Assembly (NCBI GenBank): GCA_029263055.1
Contig: JAJCYG010000100.1
Coordinates: 1-53,259 of the forward strand
DNA length: 53,259 nt
Reading direction: 5' to 3'
Origin: Actinomycetes bacterium
GTDB lineage: Bacteria; Auribacterota; JAJCYG01
Of the stretch, positions 46,044-53,099 are shown in pieces. A model generated the notes under the pieces. The model searched no databases. It was not told where the DNA came from and saw nothing but the letters and a program-made list of their open reading frames with translations. Every line of letters starts with the position of its first letter. The first letter of the stretch is position 1. Both the position numbers and the translations under genes were made by a program.

Positions 46044-47921
46044 ATGAAAATAAAAAAGACTTTCTCAACACTCATTTTATTGCCCATTTTGTGTTTAATC
46101 CCTATTTCTACTAGTTTTTCTAAGGTAGAAATAGAGGTGAAAAACGACCCGAAATCAGTCTCTGTGTATGAGTGGTTCACAAAATTACAAAGTCCGTCAG
46201 GCCTTGTAGCCACTCGAGAAGGAAAAGAAGGCATTTGCTTTGTTTATGACCAAGCTTTAGCGGTTTATCTTTTTCTTCTTTTTGATGACATTGAAAGAGC
46301 TGAAAAAGTTCTCAATTTTTTCAACACACGCTATCAAGAACAAATTGAAAAAGGTCACTTTATTGGATTTGTTGATATGTATTTTTCAACAGGTGCTTCA
46401 GGAGCTACTTACCGAGCAGGAGGCCCTAATGCCTGGCTCTTAAATGCAATCAACGAATATACTTACCGAACAGGAAAAAAAACCTATCTACCATTAGCAA
46501 CAACACTTGCTGATTGGCTTATTGAACTTCAAGCCATCGATGGTGGAATGATGGGGGGACACCACCCGCACCTACACTTTATTTCAACGGAACACAATGC
46601 TGATGCCTATGCAGCATTAAAAAACTTTTATTTTTTAACAAGTAAACCAATCTATGCTGAAAAGGCAGAAGAGTTTAAAAATTGGTTGCTAGAAGTAGCT
46701 TATATTCCTTCTGATAAGCGATTTGGTAATGGAAAAAATGATATCAACTATGCTTTAGATACCTCTTCTTGGACAGTGCTTGCTCTTGGGAAAGAAGTTG
46801 AACATGTTTTAGATATTGCAGAAACAGTGGCACAATGTTCTCAATATTATGAATTTAAAAATTGTAACGTAGAAGGCTTTGATTTTGGAGGTCCTTATTG
46901 GGACACACCTTATCCAGATAAAGATGCGGTCTGGTTTGAGGGAACCGCTCAAATGATCATTGCTTATCAAGCTGTGGGTAACGAGGAAAAAGCAAATCAC
47001 TTTTTAAATGAAATTGAAAAATGTTTAACTGAAAGCACCTATCATCCAGGAACATTTGGATTACCCTATGCCTCTAATGCAGGAACCCCTGCGTATGGAG
47101 GATGGCAAATGACCAACAACCCTTTATGTGCTTCTTCAAGCGCTTGGTATGTCTTTGCCAAAGCTCGATTCAATCCATTTAACTTTAAAGGGGAACTCTT
47201 GCATAATTTTAAAGAGTTTCCATGGCCACCTAAAGATATAAATCCCGTTGAATATGTTAAAAAACAATTCAAACCTACTGTGGATGATTTCGAAGGAACT
47301 CAAGCCCAAATATCAACTTCTTATCCTCTGGACCAAGTTGAATCACAACATTGTATTTTTAATCACAATATAGAATTCAACCAAACAGCAAGGGGAAAGA
47401 AAGCCCTAAGATTGTTATTTATTCCTCGTAATATCACAGATGCACGTGGAGAATTTATAAGCGAAGAAATTTATAATTTTGAAAAAGAAGATGGGCCACC
47501 TGTGATCTTAACAACGAGCTCTCAACCTGAATCAATTACTGATGATGATGAAAGAGTTTTTAAGAAGGTTCCACAAACAGAAGAAATCAAAACTGAAAAA
47601 AATAAATCAAAAGAATCTCTAGCACTTTTTTCTAGAAAATTTTTAACTCCTCAAGATTGGAAAGATTCAAACAATCTAAACTTTTATTTAAAACATGATA
47701 ATTCCACCAACTTCTTTTTTCTCCGATTAAAAGATGCAAAAGGAAAGACATGGGTTTCTGAACCGATTGCGCTTGTTGGTAAAGGCTGGAAACAACACAA
47801 GCTAGATATAAACAAAACCAACCTTTCTAAAAACGAAATTACTGAAATCGGTTTTGGACTCCGTTCAGGAAGCCCAACAATGGAATCGGTTATCTACCTA
47901 GACGAGATTACTTTAAACTAA
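46044..47921 (+). CDS. secreted protein with (alpha/alpha)-barrel glycosidase-like domain and C-terminal beta domain
   Basis: 625 aa with a signal peptide (about 1-26, ISTSFSK). Residues about 35-400 show the alternating helix/aromatic pattern of six-hairpin glycosidases ('YDQALAVYLFLLFDDIERAEKVLNFF', 'GGPNAWLLNAINEY', 'TEHNADAYAALKNFY', 'VWFEGTAQMIIAYQAVG'). About 410-625 is a beta-sandwich region beginning 'VDDFEG' and ending 'VIYLDEITLN', which looks like a carbohydrate-binding (galactose-binding-like) domain. Likely acts on polysaccharide outside the cytoplasm; I cannot name a GH family or prove catalytic acids. Leaderless promoter as described. Confidence 0.65.
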   Translation: MKIKKTFSTLILLPILCLIPISTSFSKVEIEVKNDPKSVSVYEWFTKLQSPSGLVATREGKEGICFVYDQALAVYLFLLFDDIERAEKVLNFFNTRYQEQIEKGHFIGFVDMYFSTGASGATYRAGGPNAWLLNAINEYTYRTGKKTYLPLATTLADWLIELQAIDGGMMGGHHPHLHFISTEHNADAYAALKNFYFLTSKPIYAEKAEEFKNWLLEVAYIPSDKRFGNGKNDINYALDTSSWTVLALGKEVEHVLDIAETVAQCSQYYEFKNCNVEGFDFGGPYWDTPYPDKDAVWFEGTAQMIIAYQAVGNEEKANHFLNEIEKCLTESTYHPGTFGLPYASNAGTPAYGGWQMTNNPLCASSSAWYVFAKARFNPFNFKGELLHNFKEFPWPPKDINPVEYVKKQFKPTVDDFEGTQAQISTSYPLDQVESQHCIFNHNIEFNQTARGKKALRLLFIPRNITDARGEFISEEIYNFEKEDGPPVILTTSSQPESITDDDERVFKKVPQTEEIKTEKNKSKESLALFSRKFLTPQDWKDSNNLNFYLKHDNSTNFFFLRLKDAKGKTWVSEPIALVGKGWKQHKLDINKTNLSKNEITEIGFGLRSGSPTMESVIYLDEITLN

Positions 47922-47941
47922 TTTCCTTCCGTTTAAATTCA

Positions 47942-47970
47942 TTGACATTCTGTCATTATTTTGAGATAAT
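47942..47970 (+). promoter_or_regulatory. strong sigma-70-type promoter
   Basis: Consensus TTGACA at 47942-47947, 17-nt spacer, GATAAT at 47965-47970. Short leader with AAGGGGG (47980-47986 region) before ATG 47992. Confidence 0.75.
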
Positions 47971-47991
47971 AAATCTAACTAAGGGGGCGCT

Positions 47992-48564
47992 ATGGAAAAC
48001 GTTTCGCTTGCTTATTGGAATTTTGATAAAGAAGAAAAAGAGACTGCCTTTGGCTATTTTTTAATACGGCTGTTGCAAAAAAATGGCTTGTGGGAAGAAG
48101 AGAACAAAGAAGTTCATATCTATATTGCAGGACTACTCCTTAAACTAATACATCCTACCCATTTATTTGAATCACAAAAATACCTTGTTCAATATGAAAC
48201 GGACATGACTCAGTGGCTAGAACAATCTAACGACCGAGCAGAACAATACCATTGTTTAAAATTTAATGCAGACCATCTTTTAATCGACTCAGGTATCTTT
48301 TTAAAAAATGAAGGCACCAAATTACCTGAAGCAACATACCGAGGAAAAGCTTACTACCGTTTAACGTCAAGTTATGCCCAACATATCTACAGAAAATCAA
48401 ACACCTTAACTCATATTTTTGACCATTTATCAAACTACTTTGAGGACTATCAAGCCCGTCTTAAGGCTATTCGACGATCCTATTTTCAATTTGTGAACAG
48501 ACTGACAGAAGAAGAGAAAAAAGACCTCTATACAGAGCTAAATCAGTTAATTCAGCCCTCCTAA
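47992..48564 (+). CDS. conserved-looking protein of unknown function (190 aa)
   Basis: 190 aa, soluble, helical, no signal peptide. Contains 'DHLLIDSGIFLKNEG' and 'YRGKAYYRLTSSYAQHIY', a 'D..L..SG.F ... GK.YY' pattern I associate with an uncharacterised family in several phyla, but I cannot name it. It has one of the best promoters in the window and a good Shine-Dalgarno, so it is probably well expressed as a single gene. A separate signal starts the acyl-CoA ligase 65 nt downstream. Confidence 0.75.
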   Translation: MENVSLAYWNFDKEEKETAFGYFLIRLLQKNGLWEEENKEVHIYIAGLLLKLIHPTHLFESQKYLVQYETDMTQWLEQSNDRAEQYHCLKFNADHLLIDSGIFLKNEGTKLPEATYRGKAYYRLTSSYAQHIYRKSNTLTHIFDHLSNYFEDYQARLKAIRRSYFQFVNRLTEEEKKDLYTELNQLIQPS

Positions 48565-48629
48565 TAATCGCTCTTCACAACCACTCAAGAAATTGTTAAA
48601 CTATCTCCTTTCATAGCCTTGGAGAAAAT

Positions 48630-50138
48630 ATGACTTTAAAAGAACTACTACAAAAACCATTTCAAAATGATGCCAATAACGTTGCCATCGTATTAGATCA
48701 AGATCGAATTTCTTATAAAGAACTTCAAGAAAAGATTAACCGTTTTCAAAATGGCCTTAAAAAAATTGGCGTGCAAAAAGGGGAGCACGTTGGACTTTTA
48801 TTACCCAACTCGCCTGAATTTATTATTTCTTATATGGGCGTTGCCACATTAGGTAGTACTGTTGTGCCAATCAATCCAACCTTAACAGTTGATGAACTCA
48901 CATATATTATTAACGATGCTTCTATTAAAACATTGATTTGTGTTCAACCATTAGAACGTCTAGTTAAAATTCTTCAAAAAAATTGTCCTCAATTAAAAAA
49001 CATACTTGTAACAGCTGAGACAGAAAAAACACCTTTTATTTCTTTTACTTCATTACTTGAAACATCAGAGACAACACCTGTAGATGAACTTATTTCTTCT
49101 GAAGATGTGGCTGCTATTCTTTACACTTCAGGCACAACAGGAAAACCTAAAGGGGCCATGCTGACCCATAAAAACCTTTTTTCTAACGCGGCATCAGGTT
49201 ATGAAACACTTAAATGCGGTATCACTGACAATTTCTTAGTCTCATTACCTCTGTTTCACTCATTTCAGGCCACTGTAGGCATGCTGATCCCTATTTTCGG
49301 GGGGTCTAAGATGGTCATTGTTCGAGATTTCAAACCTCAACAAATTTTAGAACTCGTTGATAAAGAAAAACTCTCCATTTTTTTAGGTGTTCCTTCCATG
49401 TACTTGCTTTTAACACGAACACCCGGCGAAATAAAAAAGGAGAGTCACTTTTTTAGGTTATGTGTTTCAGGTGGAGCAGCCTTACCTATTGCCATTGCAG
49501 AAGAATTTGAAAAGCGCTTTAACACACCTGTTCATGAAGGGTATGGCCTTACTGAAGCGTCACCGGTTTGCGCGGTCAACCCCATTGACCAGCCTCCTAA
49601 AATAGGTTCCATTGGCAAACCTATAAATGGAGTCGAACTAAAGGTAACGGATGAAGATCAAAACGAACTCCCTGTTGGAGAAGTAGGGGAACTCCTTGTT
49701 CGAGGGGACAATGTGATGAAAGGTTATTTAGGCTTAGAAGAAGCAACCCAAAGCACCCTACGCAACAATTGGCTTCACACAGGCGACATGGCCAAAAAAG
49801 ATGACGAGGGATATTTCTACATTGTTGACCGCAAAAAAGAGATGATCATTGTGGCTGGAGAAAATGTTTACCCTCGTGAAATAGAAGAGGTGTTATACCA
49901 ACATCCAGCTGTCGCTGAAAACGCCGTGATCGGTGTTCCAGATCACCTACGAGGTGAAGTCCCACGCGCCTACATCAAAGTTAAAGAAGAGATGGAAACA
50001 AATCGAAAAGAAATCCTCGCTTTTTGCCGGGAACGCTTAGCAACCTACAAACTACCTAAAACAATCCGCTTTATTGATGAATTTCCTAAGAACGCTACAG
50101 GCAAAATTTTAAAGAAAGATCTGATTCATTTGAACTAG
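48630..50138 (+). CDS. AMP-dependent acyl-CoA ligase (fatty-acid-CoA ligase type)
   Basis: 502 aa. Adenylate-forming superfamily: P-loop 'LYTSGTTGKPKGAML', 'GYGLTEASPV', 'LHTGDMAKKDDEGYFYIVDRKKEMIIVAGENVYPREIEEVL' region (about 385-425) and catalytic Lys in 'NATGKILKKDL'. Activates a carboxylic acid, most likely a fatty acid, to acyl-CoA through acyl-AMP. GGAGA precedes ATG 48630. Residues 445-461 (nt 49962-50012) have a decayed copy at 51276-51326. Confidence 0.92.
   Translation: MTLKELLQKPFQNDANNVAIVLDQDRISYKELQEKINRFQNGLKKIGVQKGEHVGLLLPNSPEFIISYMGVATLGSTVVPINPTLTVDELTYIINDASIKTLICVQPLERLVKILQKNCPQLKNILVTAETEKTPFISFTSLLETSETTPVDELISSEDVAAILYTSGTTGKPKGAMLTHKNLFSNAASGYETLKCGITDNFLVSLPLFHSFQATVGMLIPIFGGSKMVIVRDFKPQQILELVDKEKLSIFLGVPSMYLLLTRTPGEIKKESHFFRLCVSGGAALPIAIAEEFEKRFNTPVHEGYGLTEASPVCAVNPIDQPPKIGSIGKPINGVELKVTDEDQNELPVGEVGELLVRGDNVMKGYLGLEEATQSTLRNNWLHTGDMAKKDDEGYFYIVDRKKEMIIVAGENVYPREIEEVLYQHPAVAENAVIGVPDHLRGEVPRAYIKVKEEMETNRKEILAFCRERLATYKLPKTIRFIDEFPKNATGKILKKDLIHLN
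49962..50012 (+). repeat. ligase segment, source copy of the 51276-51326 fragment
   Basis: This in-gene stretch encodes PRAYIKVKEEMETNRKE. It aligns without gaps to 51276-51326 at about 40 of 50 positions, including 15 consecutive identical bases (CGCGCCTACATCAAA). Confidence 0.75.
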
Positions 50139-50156
50139 CCATTTACTCTAACCTTT

Positions 50157-50264
50157 TCTACAACTTTTACATAAAACATAACCGTTTATGAATCTAAAAC
50201 TGTTTATCCTACACACACTCATTTCTTAAAAGTTTCGGTCTCTGCAACAGAGTCTCCACTCTAA
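50157..50264 (+). pseudogene. relic 3' end of a YLAP-type gene (copy of the 51378-52952 gene tail)
   Basis: The bases after the ligase gene align in frame with the last 36-37 codons of the intact gene at 51378-52952: 50158-50264 against 52843-52952. The first 52 aligned positions match at 40. Shared protein residues include TVY, YP/HP, TH, and the terminal L-stop; both end CTC TAA. The relic carries an in-frame TAA (50172-50174) where the intact copy has CGA, and one codon is missing. There is no open reading frame and no 5' part, so this is a decayed duplicate fragment. Confidence 0.8.
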
Positions 50265-50342
50265 TCTTTAGTTTTTATAACTTACTGGGCAGCAGGTCAT
50301 AGAAAATGCAGAGGAACAGTACTTATGCCTTCTGTAAAAGAT
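50259..50342 (+). repeat. conserved intergenic element, copy A
   Basis: Starts at the relic's stop codon. The first 44 nt match copy B (52947-52990) at 36 positions, including TTTATAACTTA. The copies then diverge and re-align at CTTATGCCTT (50322-50331) against CTTAAGCCTT (53017-53026). Each copy leads into a promoter whose -10 reads TATAATTA. The remaining 50139-50387 sequence is accounted for by the relic, this element and that promoter. Confidence 0.75.
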
Positions 50343-50350
50343 GTATCTAC

Positions 50351-50379
50351 TTGATTTTTAGGCGTTTGTAAAGTATAAT
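50351..50379 (+). promoter_or_regulatory. promoter of the propeller gene (leaderless type)
   Basis: TTGATT at 50351-50356, 17-nt spacer, perfect TATAAT at 50374-50379. ATG 50388 is 8 nt after the -10 and has no Shine-Dalgarno, predicting translation from the very 5' end of the mRNA. It occupies the same place relative to element A as the trpD promoter does to element B. Confidence 0.75.
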
Positions 50380-50387
50380 TAATTTGT

Positions 50388-51311
50388 ATGAAGATTAAGT
50401 TACTTGTAACTATTTTCTTTCTAGGGATAGCTCATCAAGTGTATGCATTTGATACGGGATATATCTATTTTTCTGATCATACCAACCAAAAAATTCAACG
50501 TGCCAATGTTGATGGTTCTAATGTAATTGATGTTGTAACAGGCCTTGGCTCACCTAGAGCATTAGGTCTTGATTTAATCAATGAAAAGATCTATTGGGCC
50601 GATGCAACCACCAACAAGATTCAGCGTGCTAATTTGGACGGAAGTAGTGTGCAAGATGTAATTACTTCAGTTCAACTTCCTTCTATCGATGAACCAATCG
50701 GTATGGCAATAGACGCATCAGGTGGAAAATTATATTTTACCGATTTTAATCAAAATACCATTCACCGAGCTGATCTAGATGGTAGCAATATTGAGACGAT
50801 TGTTTCAGGCCTAAGTAATCCCCTAAATGTCGACCTTGATCTAGTAAATAATAAATTGTACTTTTCAGATCAAGGAAATGGGGCCATAAAACGATCTAAT
50901 TTGGACGGAAGCGATGTAGAGACGGTACTTTCCTCCCTTTCAGAAGTTCGCGACATCGCGTTAGACACACAATCCGGAAAAATTTATTGGTCAGACTCTT
51001 TCGATGACAAAATTAAACGGGCTAACTTAGACGGAACAGGTAGTGAAGATATATTAAGTGGTGTTCCTAGTGTTAATACACTCGCTTTAGATTTGGTTTT
51101 TAACAAGATCTATTTTGGAGACACAGTTGATGATAAATTAAGGAGAGCTAATTTAGACGGAAGCAATTTAGAAGATTTAGTCACAAGCATTCCCAGTATT
51201 CAAGGATTAGCCATTATTCCAAATCCAGAACCAATCACAGTTGTCTTACTTTCTATGGGACTTTTCGGATTCCTTCCCCGCGCCTACATCAAACTCAAAG
51301 AAAATCTGTAA
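50388..51311 (+). CDS. secreted six-bladed YWTD beta-propeller with PEP-CTERM-like anchor
   Basis: 307 aa. Signal peptide (1-20, VYA-FDT). Six repeats of about 42 aa follow, each with the LDL-receptor class B pattern: Y(W/F)xD ... (K/R)RANLDG, as in 'KIYWADATTNKIQRANLDG' and 'KLYFTD...HRADLDG'. Six is the number needed for one complete propeller. The C-terminus is N-P280-E-P282, a hydrophobic helix (283-296), then a basic end (R298, K302, K304): a PEP-CTERM sorting signal of the exosortase type. Likely exported and anchored or released at the surface; ligand unknown. The tail after the helix matches an internal part of the upstream acyl-CoA ligase. Confidence 0.88.
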   Translation: MKIKLLVTIFFLGIAHQVYAFDTGYIYFSDHTNQKIQRANVDGSNVIDVVTGLGSPRALGLDLINEKIYWADATTNKIQRANLDGSSVQDVITSVQLPSIDEPIGMAIDASGGKLYFTDFNQNTIHRADLDGSNIETIVSGLSNPLNVDLDLVNNKLYFSDQGNGAIKRSNLDGSDVETVLSSLSEVRDIALDTQSGKIYWSDSFDDKIKRANLDGTGSEDILSGVPSVNTLALDLVFNKIYFGDTVDDKLRRANLDGSNLEDLVTSIPSIQGLAIIPNPEPITVVLLSMGLFGFLPRAYIKLKENL

Positions 51312-51326
51312 GCCAATCAAAAAGAG
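51276..51326 (+). repeat. decayed fragment of the acyl-CoA ligase forming the propeller gene's 3' end
   Basis: Ungapped match of about 80% to 49962-50012. It supplies the last 10 codons (PRAYIKLKENL minus the final part) and the stop TAA (GAA in the ligase), and continues past the stop in the ligase frame (ANQKE against TNRKE). Homology stops near CCCCGC on the left and near 51326 on the right. Confidence 0.75.
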
Positions 51327-51336
51327 CATAGAAACC

Positions 51337-51365
51337 TTGACAAAAAAACCAAAATTTAATACTGT
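51337..51365 (+). promoter_or_regulatory. promoter of the second YLAP gene (leaderless type)
   Basis: Perfect TTGACA at 51337-51342, 17-nt spacer, TACTGT at 51360-51365. The distance from the first T of the -35 to the ATG (51378) is 41 nt, exactly as at 3283/3324. No Shine-Dalgarno. Confidence 0.7.
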
Positions 51366-51377
51366 AATTCTTTAATT

Positions 51378-52952
51378 ATGAGAATGTTATCGATTTTAGT
51401 CAATCTTTTGTTGGTTTTAAGCGTTGGTGTGATTCCTAGCTTGCAAAATCTTTCTAAGCAATCCTATTTAGCTCCTAGCAGAGTTGTTGATTGGGATAGC
51501 ACGATTGAGCGTTACCACAATAAGATTGAGAAATTCACAGGAGTGATTAAAAGAGCACGCTTAAAAAAGAGCCAAAAAGAAAATTTAGATCAAGTCGAAT
51601 CTGTTTTTCATAACACTATTCCTGAGCTGTTTTCTTTTACTGATTCCAATGTTATTTCAAATGATTTTGTTCAGTGTTTATTAAAAGTTAAGGAACCTAA
51701 TCTTTTTTTTGATGACAGCAGCCTCACGTCAATAGTAGAACTGATTCAACAAGGCAGCATTCCAACAAGAGAACAAGCAAACCAGTTATGGCTCATTTAT
51801 CAGCGTCAGTTTGAGAATGTCTCTTTACTTATTGGAAAAGATCAAACTCAAGAGCTTTTCTCTAAAATAATAAATGTTAGAAAGAAAAGAAATCCTTTAA
51901 TTTTTCATAAAATAATCGTCTATAAAAATCTCTATAATCTCTTTAAAGCTTATTTAGGCTCTCATAGTCTTTCTACTGAATTAGAAGAGAATGTTCGCCA
52001 AGCTTCATTTGTTCTCTGCAGAAGTCCAAAATCTTCGAATTCACTACACGCTATTAACCAAAGTATTGAATATGCCTTTAAGAAAAAAACACGGGCTCTA
52101 AGTACAAATCTTCAAAAGCAGTGGCTCATTGCAGTTTATCAAGTCGCGATGAAAGGCAAAGGGGCTACTACAGCGTTAGATCACGCTATCAATGCATTCA
52201 ACACATACTTTGGCGAGATAAAAGATCAAAGCGAAGAGATAAAAAAGCAGTGGCTCATTGCAGTTTATAAAGTCGCGATAAACGGCAAAGCGGCTACCAC
52301 GGCATTAGATCACACCATCAATGCATTCAACACGCACTTGGGTAACATAAAAGATCAAAGCGAAGAGATAAGAAAGCAGTGGCTCATTGCAGTTTATAAA
52401 GTCGCCATGGAAGGCAAAGCGGCTACCACAGCATTAGATCACACCATCAATGCATTCAACACACACTTTGGCGAGATAAAAGATCAAAGCGAAGAGATGA
52501 GAAAGCAGTGGCTCATTGCAGTTTATGCAGTCGCGATGAAAGGCAAAGGGGCTACTACAGCGTTAGATCACGCTATCAATGCATTCAACACACACTTGGG
52601 TAACATAAAAGATCAAAGTGAAGAGATAAAAAAGCAGTGGCTCATTGCGGTTTATGAAGTAGCGGTGAAGGGCAAAGCGGCTACTGAAATGCTTCAAAGC
52701 ACTTTAAAAGAAAACAAGCTGCCTGTGTCAGCTGCCGATATTGAAAAATTAAGATGGTTACGTAATGTATATGTACCTATTTCAAATATCAACTTACATC
52801 ACAACATTCCTATATTTTTCGATCCGACTGAAAATGGATTAACTACAACTGTCACACGAACCAGAACCGTTTATAAACCTATAACTCTTCACCCAACATC
52901 AAGCACCCATTCCTTAAACATCCCAATCCGTGTAACAGGCACTTCTCTCTAA
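51378..52952 (+). CDS. secreted YLAP protein with 43-aa tandem repeats
   Basis: 524 aa. Signal peptide or N-terminal anchor (about 1-22, LLLVLSVGVIPSL) followed by SYLAPS (YLAP at 30-33), as in the helicase protein at 3324. An alpha-helical region (about 40-245) leads into four full and one partial 43-residue repeats starting at residue 248 ('KQWLIAVYKVAMKGKAATTA'). The end is a short Thr-rich beta region (TTTVTRTRTVYKP). No known domain recognised. The repeats are probably an all-helical solenoid. The gene has a leaderless-type promoter. A relic copy of its 3' end lies at 50157-50264. Confidence 0.85.
   Translation: MRMLSILVNLLLVLSVGVIPSLQNLSKQSYLAPSRVVDWDSTIERYHNKIEKFTGVIKRARLKKSQKENLDQVESVFHNTIPELFSFTDSNVISNDFVQCLLKVKEPNLFFDDSSLTSIVELIQQGSIPTREQANQLWLIYQRQFENVSLLIGKDQTQELFSKIINVRKKRNPLIFHKIIVYKNLYNLFKAYLGSHSLSTELEENVRQASFVLCRSPKSSNSLHAINQSIEYAFKKKTRALSTNLQKQWLIAVYQVAMKGKGATTALDHAINAFNTYFGEIKDQSEEIKKQWLIAVYKVAINGKAATTALDHTINAFNTHLGNIKDQSEEIRKQWLIAVYKVAMEGKAATTALDHTINAFNTHFGEIKDQSEEMRKQWLIAVYAVAMKGKGATTALDHAINAFNTHLGNIKDQSEEIKKQWLIAVYEVAVKGKAATEMLQSTLKENKLPVSAADIEKLRWLRNVYVPISNINLHHNIPIFFDPTENGLTTTVTRTRTVYKPITLHPTSSTHSLNIPIRVTGTSL
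52119..52685 (+). repeat. 129-bp tandem repeats (4 full + 1 partial copy)
   Basis: Copies start at 52119, 52248, 52377, 52506 and 52635, exactly 129 bp apart, each beginning CAGTGGCTCATTGC. The third and fourth differ at few positions. The last copy breaks off after AAAGCGGCTACT near 52685. The DNA-level identity indicates recent expansion and likely copy-number variation. Confidence 0.95.
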
Positions 52953-53037
52953 TATTCAGTGTTTATAACTTATTGGACTCCAGGTAATAGGAGATCGATG
53001 AGTGGGGGCATAAGCGCTTAAGCCTTACCTGAAAATG
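52947..53037 (+). repeat. conserved intergenic element, copy B
   Basis: Begins at the CTC-TAA end of the YLAP gene and runs to the -35 box of trpD. Small palindromes are present in this copy (TGGACTCCA, TAAGCGCTTA). See copy A for the alignment. Confidence 0.75.
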
Positions 53038-53039
53038 AC

Positions 53040-53068
53040 TTGCAAAAATATTGTAATTTCGCTATAAT
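53040..53068 (+). promoter_or_regulatory. trpD promoter
   Basis: TTGCAA at 53040-53045, 17-nt spacer, perfect TATAAT at 53063-53068. Leader of about 25 nt with AGGGTGG about 10 nt before ATG 53100. Confidence 0.7.
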
Positions 53069-53099
53069 TAGTGCTTATTAAAAAAGGGTGGTCTGTACC

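Noticed and set aside
52119..52685. Regular repeats considered as a CRISPR array
   Set aside because: Units are contiguous 129-bp coding repeats in frame with no unique spacers and no cas genes nearby.
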